Position numbers and translations under genes: made by a program. The notes under the pieces are model-generated. The model was given only the letters and a program-made list of their open reading frames with translations. It was not told the origin of the DNA and ran no database searches. Below, piece after piece: positions 26,308 to 39,200 of a DNA stretch of 64,000 bases (position 1 is the first letter of the stretch; each line of letters opens with the position of its first letter). Location: the NCBI GenBank assembly GCA_964035545.1, contig OZ037765.1, positions 7,142,698 through 7,206,697 of the forward strand, written 5' to 3'. The stretch is from Bugula neritina (lineage: Eukaryota; Bryozoa; Gymnolaemata; Cheilostomatida; Bugulidae).

Positions 26308-29115
26308 TCAGTCAGAGTCTTCTTCGTCCAAATATTCATCATCACACTTCGATGTCCTCACTACAACGCATAACAAAAGATAAATACTTTATCAAATTTC
26401 TAAAGACACCCAAAATAATTTTAAAATGCATTATCACCAGACTGTATTGTAATAATAATAACTGTTTGGTTGCTACAGAGTCTAGCAACTAAAAGTTAGA
26501 AAGAAATGGATTTGGGAAAAAAAACTACCATGACTACTGTTCATATAATGGGATTTTATTACTGATTCATTATTGTTGGTAATTGGATTGCTTAGCAATT
26601 AAACAAACAGTAAGAAGCTTTTTACCTGCTCTCTGTAATAGGGCAGCACAAGCCGGGTTCCTAGCTAGTTGCAAGGGAGTTTTTCCCTCATTATTTTTTA
26701 TGGTGGGATTAACATCTAAAATAAAATTTCCATGACAATTGATAGTGAACAACAATTTTGAGGATACACATGACACAGCCAGTGCCCATCTTGCCAGTAG
26801 ACTTCTCTATGATATAATGCACTGGAAACAAAGAATTAGCTGTGAATTGGTAAATAATTTTCCGACACCTTTTCAGGATTTCTGGATGAATTTCACAACA
26901 TACATGTAGCTATGTTGGTTTTAAAAAACTTATGAACTAGGCATATTACTGCAAAGCAATGCACATGGTAAGAAATTACGAGAAAGCTCAACTACTGTAA
27001 AGCAAGAGATGCAGAGCAGTTGCATTATTTTCATACAATGACATCCGAAATTTCTTTCTAGATATACAAAAGTGATAAACATACTTCTATCTAACAAAAG
27101 GCCAACACAGTCAGCGTGTCCTTTCCATGAGCAAGCGTGTAGTGGAGTATCACCCAATTTGTTCTGCAAAAAACATGTTCAACAATTTAATAATTTAGAG
27201 CATGCTTACCACAGCATAACAGATACAAAACGCTCCAAGTTTAGCATGAAGCGATGGTGAAATTTCCAATATACTGACACTATGTCAATTCCTATATCAA
27301 GTATTTATATAAAATCAAATAACTACATATAAATGGACCCTATAGATTGAACATAACCAAAAAGTACTCAAAAATGATTCATATGATATAACAGTGTTGA
27401 CCATATTCACAATGAATAATGCTGATGAATGCACGCACATTCAAAAGTTGTCTCTTGTCTCAACAAGTGTGTTCAAGTGGATGTTTGAAGCATAGACACT
27501 CTTTGGCCATATGCTGAGCCAATCACAATATATCACTTGGAACTATGCTCTATCTATTGTTGCCATAGCACACATTGAACAATGCTTACCTGTGAGTCGA
27601 GAGAAATGTTGGGTACATTAAGTAGTGCTTGCACACACTCCGTATGCCCGCCGTGAGCTGCCCAATAAAGAGGTGTGGACTGTGCTTTGTCTAAACCATT
27701 CACTGAAACGCCATTAGCTAAACACTCTTGCAGAAATGGCAAGTTTCCTCTTTTAGCAGCTTCATGCAAAGGGTTGTCAATTGCTTCCATGCTTTCAGAA
27801 ACTGCAAAAAATATCTGGGTCATTTTACTTCATCTAGTACACACTGGAAATCTCCAGTTTTTAGCCATATTTTCACAACTTGGCTGCCAATGTATATGGG
27901 TCTTGCACAAAACTAATAAAATATTAATAAATACAACTCAATAATCAAGGTTATTCTAAATTTTGCCTGATCTTTTATGTTTTTTCTAAATTATTTAGTT
28001 AATTTGGATTTGCAGACTTTTACGGTTTTTCGATTGGGTATTAAATTAAGTAAAATAACCCATCTGTCTATTCTCATATATGAAGCTTGAAACCTTTTTC
28101 TCAACTTTCACTTTAGTCATGCCAATTGAAGTGCAAAAATAATCTAATTTCAAACTTACAAAACTGATAAAAATCACAAGCAAAAGTTATTTATTATACC
28201 TACAACAACTGCATGCTTGCATTTCATCATTGATCAGACAACAAATAGGCAAAGTTGAAACCTGTTTTAAGCCTGGTACTGCTTATATTGCTATTGTGGC
28301 AGCCATCAACTAAGCGGGAATTTATTGAAAATATGGCACATTTAAACTGGTCCACACATCATTTACTTCCTTAAAAGTATCCAAAGTAGAGAAGTATAAA
28401 ACGCCTATAAGTTTAATCCATGCCCATAAATGAATTGCTAAAACATTGAACTGCATAGATTACAACTTAGAATTCCTCAAACAATCCAATAAATCCAAAA
28501 AAGTTAGTTTTATTACCATAGTTACTAGGAATGAGCCCACTTCGATTGTTACATTTCGCTTTCCACCAGCCATTAGGATCAGACGAATCAGTGATGTACA
28601 AGGTATCGCCTTCCTCAAAAGAAAGCTCATCCGGTTGCGTGGCTGTGTACTTAAACATTGCTCTTACCACTTTTACTTGCACTAAAAATTGAATGCAAGT
28701 GTTGGAAAACATTGTATTTCGCGTATATCCTCACCTATCTCCGCTCTATCCTGTTCGAGTAGTGGGGTATTATATTTTAAGTTATATATACAAAAAAATT
28801 ATAAAATATAAAAAAGAGTATATAAATAATTGTATACCAAAACTATATAATTTGTACTTTACAACAATTACTGTCTTTCAGAACATGGAAGCCATTGCAT
28901 AGCTAACCATAGTGTCTTTCAGTGATGAAAGAAATGCAAAGTTGGCTTTGCAGTGGGATCCACGAATGTGCATAGAAAAAGCCAGTCAAGAACTATTTAT
29001 AGCACAACTGGAGTACTTACTCAATCCTCAACATTATACAGAACTACTCTAAAAGATTTCACTTACCTCTGCGGGAGGGTGGAGGAGGGGGTGGTGGGCG
29101 CTTATCAGCAGACAT
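26308..29115 (-). CDS. OSTF1: osteoclast-stimulating factor 1 homologue (SH3 + ankyrin adaptor), complete
   Basis: Small cytoplasmic adaptor that links proline-rich signalling partners (Src-family and related in vertebrates). Six exons: 29067-29115, 28517-28681, 27590-27801, 27085-27163, 26626-26715, 26308-26360; total 648 nt, unbroken phase, 215 aa against 214 in human. In order: a Pro-rich N-terminus ([15 protein letters not shown]), an SH3 domain (ALYDY-type motif as [20 protein letters not shown]), the [14 protein letters not shown]-type linker as [16 protein letters not shown], three ankyrin units ([57 protein letters not shown]), and the acidic end YLDEEDSD. The join of exons 4 and 5 gives LLDRNVNP, two residues shorter than usual, so a slightly different acceptor there is possible. 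Converges on FOCAD with 552 bases between stops. Confidence 0.92.
27885..28080 (+). repeat. dispersed repeat family 3, copy 2, in OSTF1 intron 2
   Basis: Same block order as 23740-23985, ending attaaattaagtaaaataacccatctgtct. Diverged and non-coding. Confidence 0.5.
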
Positions 29116-29539
29116 CTTATAACTAGGTATCTACCAACAATATACTACTAACAATATTCCCTGGCAGCAAAGGTTTGTTGTGAGATTTGGCTATTCAATT
29201 CCTTTGTGCATAATGAGAGGGAGGTTCAAATATATGCTACAACAGAGTGCATAGCTATTGACTATGAGTATTACATTTGAATTATAAAACTACAACATTG
29301 AAAACTTGACAACTATTTGACGTTATAATTGATAATGAGTTTAACCTTAATTTAAAATTTTACTAGATAACAACAAAAATATGTCAACTGATGCTGTTTG
29401 TGCCATGAAAATCTATCCGAAGTTATTGGACAAACAAAGGTTAAAAAACCCAGCCGTACAATATTTGGGCTATTGCCTTAATTGTGACCAATTTCTAGAT
29501 CCCTGATAGTCCTTGGAGCAAACTGTTCAGCTACTTGGT

Positions 29540-29920
29540 ACTGTTAGCCTCTACTGATTGGGCTGCCTCCTTGCATGGAAGCGAGTCTGTTTAGCACCTA
29601 AAGTTGGCTTGTTCAGCAAATCCTCATAAGAAGAGCTGAAAGCTGGATGCTGTCCATCTTTGCTAAAATGTTTTCCTTCTTTGTTAAAGGAGATGTAGGC
29701 AGTGTTTCTTCGTGGTGCTTCGACATCTCCACGGTCTTTGATATTGGCTATGAATGGCACAGTATCCACTTGTATTTTTTCTAAGTCAGAAATATCCTTC
29801 CTGCAAGCTGTGTCCAAAGCTGCGCTAGCATACTCAAGGTGTGGAAGACACAATGCCTTGTACACAATCAGCTGTGCCCATTCAGGTGCCCAGTAGAAAG
29901 CTCTTTTAACCATATCTCAC
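29540..29920 (-). pseudogene. LINE reverse-transcriptase remnant
   Basis: A minus-strand frame (29551-29913) contains VYKALCLPHLEYASAALD followed by KKDI-like RKDISDLEKIQ. This is the signature of the thumb region just after the reverse-transcriptase fingers and palm in non-LTR retrotransposons of the Jockey/CR1/RTE kind. Only about 120 codons remain; the palm YxDD core and the endonuclease are absent, so it is a dead fragment. It lies between OSTF1 and the CASTOR-like gene. Confidence 0.75.
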
Positions 29921-30029
29921 TATCTTCTACTTCTAGCATCTAGTATTTTCTTTGATATATGCTTTCAAGTATAACTCCAAAAGTTTAACGTTAATTTTAA
30001 GCACATTACCATACTACTATGACTAACTA

Positions 30030-30660
30030 ATAGTAATAGTAACACTGTAACTATACCTATTATGCCTATAGAGTATTACTATCAGTAAGAGTATATCAAC
30101 AGTAATACTGTATTAGTATAGTTCAAATCAAACCAAATACACATAATCATAGTGATACTGATATTGATACTTATACTAATACTTTAACTTATAGTATCAG
30201 TAATAGACTATCTCATAGTCATAATGATACTGATGGTCATAACTCATAAGCGATAAGTCTGTCATAGTGATACTCATAGTCATAGTCATACTGATAGTGA
30301 TACTCATACTGTAGTCATACTGCTACTCTACTGAGATAGTTATACTAAAACTAAAAGTAAACGATCATATCAAATTTAATATTTTATTAATATTTAGTAT
30401 AACTATAAGTAAATTAGTAATAAGAGTAAGACTATCTCATTCTCATAGTCATAATGATACTGATGGTCATAACTCATAAGCGATGAGTCTGTCATAGTGA
30501 TACTCGTAGTCATACTAATAGTAATACTCATACTGTAATCATACTGATACTCTACTGAGATAATTATACTAAAATTAAACGATTATATTAAATAATTATA
30601 TTAAATTCAATTAATATTATCAATATTTAGTTTTACTTTTAGTGGCTGATTATATTCATA
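30030..30660. repeat. trinucleotide-rich satellite with a roughly 240-bp duplication
   Basis: A block beginning actatctcat, containing cataatgatactgatggtca and cataactcataagcgaNaag, and ending ctactctactgagataNtta occurs at about 30206-30375 and again at about 30430-30600. It is set in catagtgatac/tagtaatac low-complexity DNA. No gene. Confidence 0.7.
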
Positions 30661-33240
30661 TTGTATTATTGCAAAGTTATAGTAGAACATAATCGCTAAC
30701 TATAAATTTAATGCTAAATTAAATTTTAGTTTAATAATTCAGAGCTTGCGTATGATTCATGTAAGCATAATATAATTATCAACACATAAAATTTAAATTT
30801 TACTGCAATTTAAGTCACGGAAGCAACATAAGCTTGTACGGAAGTTGAGAGCTCATGAGACTATAAAATGTTTAATCTATTTAAAATTTAAGCTTAATTT
30901 TAAAAAAAATACATTAAATAAAATAAAAATTAAAAAAAAATAAAAAAATTAAAAAATAATAACTCGTCAATATAATTTTATTACATGAATATGATACTGC
31001 TGGTTACAGAATAAACTTTGACCTTATGCTAGCGGAAAGGCAACGGAAATTTTCCATGTAATTACAATAAATAACCCAAAGCAATCAGCTGATTATCGGG
31101 TGACTGTTGAAGCCGGCTTAAAGTTAAGGTTACCAGTTTCAAAGCGAACTAAAAATACCCTTTCTATCCCTTTGAGTCACATTAAAAGTTTTTCGGATAT
31201 ATCGCGACTATTTATTTAAGCATATAAATATAATTCTAAATAGAAATTTAAAATTAGAACACAAAATCAAATTGAAATAAAAAATAATATATTAATTTTA
31301 AAATCTAGTAGTAGTATTCAATTTCAATGTGTGTTTCATCGTTAATCAAACTGTAACTGTAATAATACTTGGAGTTACTGTTGTACTTACTAAATTAACA
31401 TTACTATTAGTATTGCTTATTGCTGTCAACTTCAAGTATCAATACTAATATTATTACTTATTAGTTATTAGTATTACTATTACTTACTATTACTAATACT
31501 AATAGTAATTAGTAATTAGTATTACTATTATATTACTATTGGTATTACTATTACTATTAGTATTAGTGTAAGTATTACTATTAGATTTGCTTTTACTTTT
31601 AGTATTACTATTAGTAACAGTATTAGTATTACTATCAGTATCATTATTACTGTATTAGTATTACACTTGGTATTACTATTAGTATTAGTAATACTTACAT
31701 TTATAATATATTATTAATAATTATTACTTCTAACTGAAACCACAATGACCACAAATTTGATTAGTAATTATTTTCACTATTACGGTTATCATATTTAAAA
31801 TTATGGTATTTATAATCATATTCATAATATTATTATTATCAACTTCAAGCGTGGTCATCATTATGATTATCCACAAGAATCATGATTTATATTATTATTA
31901 TGCATTTGATTTTATTTTACAACTGCAGTAACAATCATTGTTAGCCATGTTAGTTGCAGTTGCAAATAATACATATAAATTTTCTTTTATATTTGCCTAA
32001 CGCGCAGCATTAGTATCAATCATAATCATTATGAGTACGAATCCCTGATAGCAATTCTTATTCTATAACTGTAAAGTTTAAATTTGTCAATATTTATTTT
32101 TAAAGGTATATAGCCGATGGTTGCTATTAAATTTAAATAAAAAACAATGAAAGTATGAGCATAAATATAAATCTTCATATGATTATAATTATTTATAATT
32201 TTCACCATATTAATTTTTACTCTGTGACCTTGTTAATGGTTACTCAATAATCGAAAGAGCATTCATAAGGACTGTTGGCATAAATATTGAAATATTGAAG
32301 CTAAAGCGAAATTAAATTAATAATCATATGCTACATATGACAACAATAATAATATTTTTCAAGCTTGAAAATACCACATATATATCTTATGTTATTCAGC
32401 AGTTACAGTATCAGGATTTATTTATTCATATTCAAATAACTCAGCTGAAAATAGATTGAATTAAAATACAATAATTGTGAAATTACTGTAGGTTTGTTCT
32501 GAAATACTATGATTTTATTGTTTTAAGTTTGAAGAATGCAGACTTACATAGATTATAGCTATATCAATATGTTTAGGTGATTTGTATTGCATAGGGTATA
32601 GTAGCCTTAGGTAACAAATTCTACTCAATTGCTTTTCTAGGTCATGATAGGTTGACTATGAACATTTTTTGGATAATTACTTTTATCTTAATTAAGTTTG
32701 AGTTTCAGATATGCTACTTCTAAGTGTATTCAAAATTCTAATTATATGAATCTTGCATACACCGTACTTTTATAATGAAAATAGGGTTGTGTTTAATCAT
32801 TTTGCCGTTTTTTGTTTTCAATGTTAAAAACTGAATCTATCCAACAGCAAATTAAATTTTAATTTGACAACTGTAAAATTTGGTACATCTTTGGATCCAA
32901 CAAGTAATGCTAGCATGTCTGCAAAACTAATTTATTATTAAATACTGTGCTCTCTAAAATTTCTATCAAAATGCGACCATTAGTTGGAAACTAAGCCTTA
33001 CAAAAACTAGCATCTCTTTTCATTTGTGTTGAAAAATTACTTGTCTACTTAGCTCATATTATGCTTACTTTGTAATTTTTTGTGTTGTCATGCTAGCAAT
33101 GTTTTCATTCAGTCTACATTCAAATTTCTCTTCCTCCTGTATAAAGCTGTAAAGTTGTAAAGTATATTTGATGAATATAATTTATCAAGTCCTAGAGCAT
33201 CATGCCCTTTCTTATATTTTATATGTTAGTGCAAAGCAAC
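30661..33240. other. AT-rich intergenic DNA between OSTF1 and CASTOR-like
   Basis: Low-complexity tagtattactat tracts fill 31380-31700, and A/T homopolymers fill 30890-30960. The divergent promoters of OSTF1 and the CASTOR-like gene must lie between 29116 and 33250, but I recognise no clear TATA or CpG signal. No supportable exon seen. Confidence 0.5.
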
Positions 33241-33250
33241 TGTGAGTGTG

Positions 33251-36200
33251 ATGGTGAACATGAAAGCTAGTATGGATGAGAGAATGGAGATAAACATATT
33301 GGATTACAGGCTTAGAGTTATGACCATCAGTAAGTCGGCCATTGGAAAGTTTACCCATTCTCTACTTGATGTTTTATTCCTGAAACACTATTCAAATAAT
33401 AACAACTACAAAGAGCATCACGGGTGAGCAATATCATATAGTTTACAGCTTGTTGAATAGTTACGTCTTTATTCATCATAGCAACCATCTAACTTTGACA
33501 GTTTCAAGTAGTTAAATAAGTTAACTCAAAAGGAAAATTGGAAATCTCCTCAAGCATCTCTACTGAAATCAATACTGTAAACATCTATTATTCATAAGAG
33601 TTGATTGAAGAAGGTCATCTAAAAATAACCTCAGGTAGTCTGGTTGCAAAACAAAGTAAATTTTAGATGTAGATGTCTATTTTTTATGGAACTAACTATT
33701 CTTCACTACAACTACATTGATATAGAGAACATTAGGCCTTAAATGAGTAGTCCATGTGCCATTTTATGTTGTATGACTAGCAAACCCAGTCTCATTGCAA
33801 TCTTTTTACCCTGTCCTCTAGGGCTGATTTTCTAAATTAGAATGTTTATTATATACGCACACATGAGGATTAGAATTAGGTTTCTTCGGTTTGGAAGGTA
33901 GGTAAGATGTTTGCTAGTTGGGTTACCATAAAGTTGTGGTTAATATTTTCTTTTCCAGGTTTGTCAGCATCACTGCCACTCAGGAAGAGTACTCTATCAT
34001 CATGGAGGAGGAGGCTTTCAACGGTAAGTAATAGCAAGTAGCTAGCATCTAGCAGCGCCATGGACTTGTGTGTTCATATTGCAGTGTAAACATTCTGTGT
34101 CAATATTATATAACTTGTACTTCAGTTAAGCAACACATTGTAGCTGTCAGGTAAGCTGTCAGGATGAGTTAGTTGAAGCTAGTAGTAATCAATGTCAGGC
34201 CATACTATCAGGTGTTGTGACTCTACTTTAGTCACTGCATCCTACACAGTTAATGGTCTACCACTCCAATCTGGTTGACCAGCTGAGCTATTAGCTTCCA
34301 GCTGTTACAGCTGTGATTGTGATGGTGTCATCATCATTCTGCCAATCCCTTTTTCAACTTGTCTGAAGATTATTTTTCGAACAGTTCTGGATATTGGAAA
34401 ATGGCTTATATTTTATGTATTTCTGTGCTTAGCTTGTTGGGGTAGTTATAAAGTAATGACTAGTTGAAATTTTTGTGAAATTTCAAGTTTTTTTACAGAC
34501 AGTAACTAGGAATCTGCTGTGAAAGTTGTTAGGAACTAACATCATGTATGTAGGAATAGCTTGCTTTGATGTATCATTTATTATTATGCATTTTGAGCAC
34601 TGAGTTGGAATTTGAGATTGGCTGACATCTTAACACTGACATCATGCTATAGATAATCTTTACTTATCTATCTGCTAGAATCCAGTGGAATTTGTCGCAC
34701 TGTTGCCCATATCTTGGAAATATGTATACTGCTGGTATGACAAGCTTGAATGACACTGGTTACCCAGTCTATATTTCCACCAACACCAACTTGTTTGCTT
34801 CCAAATAAAATAAATTGTTCTGCTAATTGTGTTAAAAATGAGATGCCTGTTGCTAATGTACAAATACTACTCTGTGTGTTTTTAAATAAGTCTGCCAACT
34901 TGAAGTTCTATATTTTAAAAATTTTGATAAAGTAATGCTTTTCCTGCTATACTCCCAACTAAATTAAAATAACCTTGAGTTTTGTGGTGAATAGTAGTTT
35001 TCTGTGTGTTATTTCCAGTCATTCTAAATGAATTACCAATTTAGCATGTGTAACAGCTGTAAGAGGGTTTGAAACTTATCAAAGTGGTGTGAATCCCAAT
35101 ACCCAGCACAATCGAACTAAAATTAAGCAGCCAGCAAGGCTAGTCTGGATGGAGAGTAATATCTAATATTTCAATATCTAAAGCCCGTTCTCTTGTTTTT
35201 GTGTCGCCTTATATTCAATGGTGTTTGTAGCATTTGACCTAAAGAGCGAAGGCTTGGTGGTGAACAAAGAAACATGGCTGCCTCTAGTGGCAAGTGCTGG
35301 TCCAATGGTAACAGAGCACACAACTGCTGGTATTAGTAAGATTGCCAACTCAGTGCTAATTCCTCTAGCCGACCAGGGAATATCTGTCTACCCCCTGTCA
35401 ACATACAGAACTGACTACGTGCTGGTTAGTACTGCTACTTGCGCTCTCTCTCTTTTCACTTTGCTCAATAGCCGTAGCTAACCTACTGACGTTGGGAGAG
35501 CTAATAATAAATGATATGACTGTTTTCACTGGAGTTTTATGCGAAAACTTGTAGCTTTTCCAAATGGTTCTATTAACTCTGGCATTATCTCAAAAGTTAT
35601 ACATCGGATGGTACATCGGATATTTTTGACGTTGCTAATACTCAACCTAAGCATCTGCATGCCTATTGCAACTGGTCGCGCCGCAAATTAATGCCACGTG
35701 ATCAAAGCGTCAGGTTATCAGACCAGTTGATCCACTTCTTTCAATAATGATTATGCCGCGCACAAAGCCATATAACGACGTGCATCCAGGGCAGTCCATA
35801 AAAATCCAGGCACGATAATGACTCCGAGTAATGACTAGTTCTATAATAATGCAAACTATACCCCAGTTAACACTCTATTATGGTAAACCGTTATCTTTCT
35901 TTTCCTTCTCGTTTGTAAAAAATGATCAAACTAGATATTGTATAGACCCAATTTAAAGAACAAACATAGAACAAATAGCTATATGAATTTGCAGCAGTAA
36001 TTAGTTATTTGCACAGAGATTAGAGCTCACTTCTGGTGACGGCTTTACAAGTTGCCGTCTTATATCTGAGTAGCGGTAGTGAGTTGAATACAGCAAGGTT
36101 GTAGGGTAGACCAGAACTATGCTACAACAAACAGATTAGAATAGCAAGTGTGAAAAACCTGTTTACCAGTGAAAAAAATATTTACAGTTATTTTCTTTTG

Positions 36201-39200
36201 GCTAGAAATGTTTTTCAGGTTTTGGAGTTTAAAGGAAGTTGAATGACTGTTGTTTTCTATAATAGTAAAAAAAGTGTGTTGTATTAATGATATGGAATAG
36301 TATTTACGTATTTTAAAATATTTCTGTATAATCAAATTATAACAGTATTCGAGCTGTAATTCAAGTTTGTTTGTAAAATCCATGGGAAAAAGATAAATTT
36401 ACAGTAATTTACTAGAATATTTTAATAGAAATCAGCTGAATAGTGTTTCTAACTTAAGTTTTCAACTTGTGCCTCTTTCAAGCTACAGGTAAAAATAAGA
36501 GTTTATCACAGCTTAAGTGATAGCTGTCTGATTTTAGACCAAGGTCTGTTTTTAGCAATGTGTTCAATAGTTTGACTATCACGAAGTTATATTGTGTGCT
36601 TTCAGCTGTGTTTCATTTCTATTGGCTATTGCCTCAATGTTGATTGGCTGAGTTGTTTCATGGGGGTTTATTATTTGATTAATTGAAAATTCGCCGATCC
36701 CAAATAGAATTTTATAAATCATATTCGGCAATCTGGCTAAATTATGTTAATAAATTTGACTAAATTATGTTAGTAAATTCAGTTATTGGTGAACTAGTGA
36801 AATTATAGAGGAAAATGCTAAGCTGCATTCTTATTGGCTAGGAGATTAATGTCTTGCCATCTGATGGCTGGTATGACTTTTCTGACAAGAGTGAGGTGCC
36901 TACAGTTGGAGAAGCAGCAAGTCCCTTAACCTCTACAAACAATAGAAAATAACTTGCAGTATGCAAACCAACAAATAAGTTGTAGGGTAGATGAGTGATT
37001 GATTAGTCCATGTCTACTCTACGAAGTCAATAATAAAATTGGTAACTTGCGTCAAACAGCTAATCAATTATATAATATTGCGGAGCGGTCTTATCGTAAA
37101 CTGGTCTCTTGGGAGTTGCTTATTCCATTAGAGAAGTTGCTACGGTTCGCCAGTCTTGTAGAAAACTACATACAGATAGAAGTTTCCTCAGACTGTAATA
37201 TTGCTGCTCGTACATCATTTATGTTCAGAAAGGATGCTGGGGTGTGTCTTTTCATATCATAAAAGCTAATCCAACTAATTATTTGAACAGGTGTGATAAT
37301 AAACTATGCTACTCTCTAGCATATACCAGTAAATTGTTATGGTCCACTCTGTTCTAACTTGGAAATATATTGCTCTACCATACATAATACACATGCAACA
37401 TCATTACTAATATTGGAAATTCACATGTTTACCAAACCTACTTAACCAAGCAAATAAAATGACATCAATTCATACCTACCAGTATTTTATAAACTTAGAG
37501 AATTTACAAATATACATTATGACGTGCTGGCTCTGTTTAAGGACAAGTTTATGATTGGTTTTTTCTTTAATTGTAAAATTATCTTTTTTTACTGGATTTT
37601 GGAGGGAAGTGATGAAGTGAACTTTTTATTTTATTCAGATTTTTAGATTTAGATTTTAAAATAATCACACAGACTAGAAGAACTTGGGTTGCAGTATTTG
37701 AAACTATTTTAACTTCGTTGTAGTCATAATGATGATTGCTATAAAAATTATTCTCCAAGGAGTTCTGTTTTAAATAGGCCAAATTGAAAAGTACAGTATT
37801 ATGTTGTTAAATGGTCAACTGCTAGTAGTTTTAGTTTTTTAAGAATTTCAATAATTGCTATCAATTATCAAAACATATTGCTTTATTTTTCAAATGCAGA
37901 GGATATAAAAGTGCCAGGCGATCATTTCTTTCAGGGCCTAATAATAAAGACGTGAAAACTTTTAGAATGCCAATTTTAGAACTTGTTTACACAATTTTCT
38001 GTTATCCGAAAAGGCCAAACTTGGAGTTCACGACACAGTTACAAGCTCTGAGCTTTCCATTTCCTACAAGTTTAAAAATTACTGAAGTTGGTAATACATA
38101 CGCAGAGTGTGCTTTGAAAGTTTTTGGGTTACCTGAAAGTTGGCCAGTGTTAGATGCTGATGGATACCTGGCTATACTTTGTCTGGGCCCATTATATAAT
38201 CGCTGCTCTCCATGCATGTAGCCAGTTCAGAGCTTGGGGACTGGGCAAGAATTCAAACTTGGTTGGTCTTAGCTCATCTCGAACTCAATGCAACCTTAGA
38301 CCAGCCATTATTGTCACATAAGAGGAGTTGAAAATGACTAGAAAAATGTTCATTTTGACGATAACTCGTATACTGAACATGCAGCAGTCGAACTGACATC
38401 AATAAGTGGAAAACCAGTAAAAGTTAACCAGGATGGCCTATGGCCTGCATCCGAATGTCATAATTTAACTTATACCTAGATTTTAACCTTTCCCATGATA
38501 AACAGCTATTTGATATTCAATCTGGGAGCCTGTATAGTATACATGTATAATAAGAGAGTGTAAGGTGATGTTCAATGCCTGCTAACCATTATACCTCATT
38601 CATCTCCCCACTCAAACTAGAAGTCTAAATTTAAACAGATATAAATTAGGATATTTCCTTTGAGAATTTCTAATGTTGCTATTTATACTCCGTGAAGACA
38701 GCATTTGTTAGGCTTGACACTTGATACTGGAAGTGTAGAGTTGGTATTGCTAGCACACACTTATCCAGCAAGCAAATGTCTGGTCACTTGATTGACAACT
38801 TCTGGATAGGTAACCTGTGCCACCCTCTGGATGACCTGCCTTTCACACTGCTTTAATTGCCATCTTGTTGATTCTAAAATTATTGTGTTTATCTCCCTTC
38901 GCAGGCTTTGGCAGGTGGTCAAGGTACCCTAGATAAGCTGTGCAGCAGGGTAGTTCCAGTCAGTTATCATCTACAGTAACATTCAGCAAGTCGTGGTGCT
39001 CCGTCACTAATAGCTAATGGTTTATTTTGGTCGTAGCTGTTAGTAGTACATACCTTCAAGAAGTGTCTTGCCAATTAGAATTTTTGAGAGGGAATTTTAA
39101 CTAATTATTAAATATTATAGAAAAAAAATATTATAATCATTTTTTACAATAATTGATAAGAAATTTGCATGAAAACAAAGCCTTTGTGTTTCATGTTAAA

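Noticed and set aside
29551-29913. Possible extra gene between OSTF1 and CASTOR-like
   Set aside because: The frame carries a LINE thumb motif without the catalytic palm; scored as a remnant instead.
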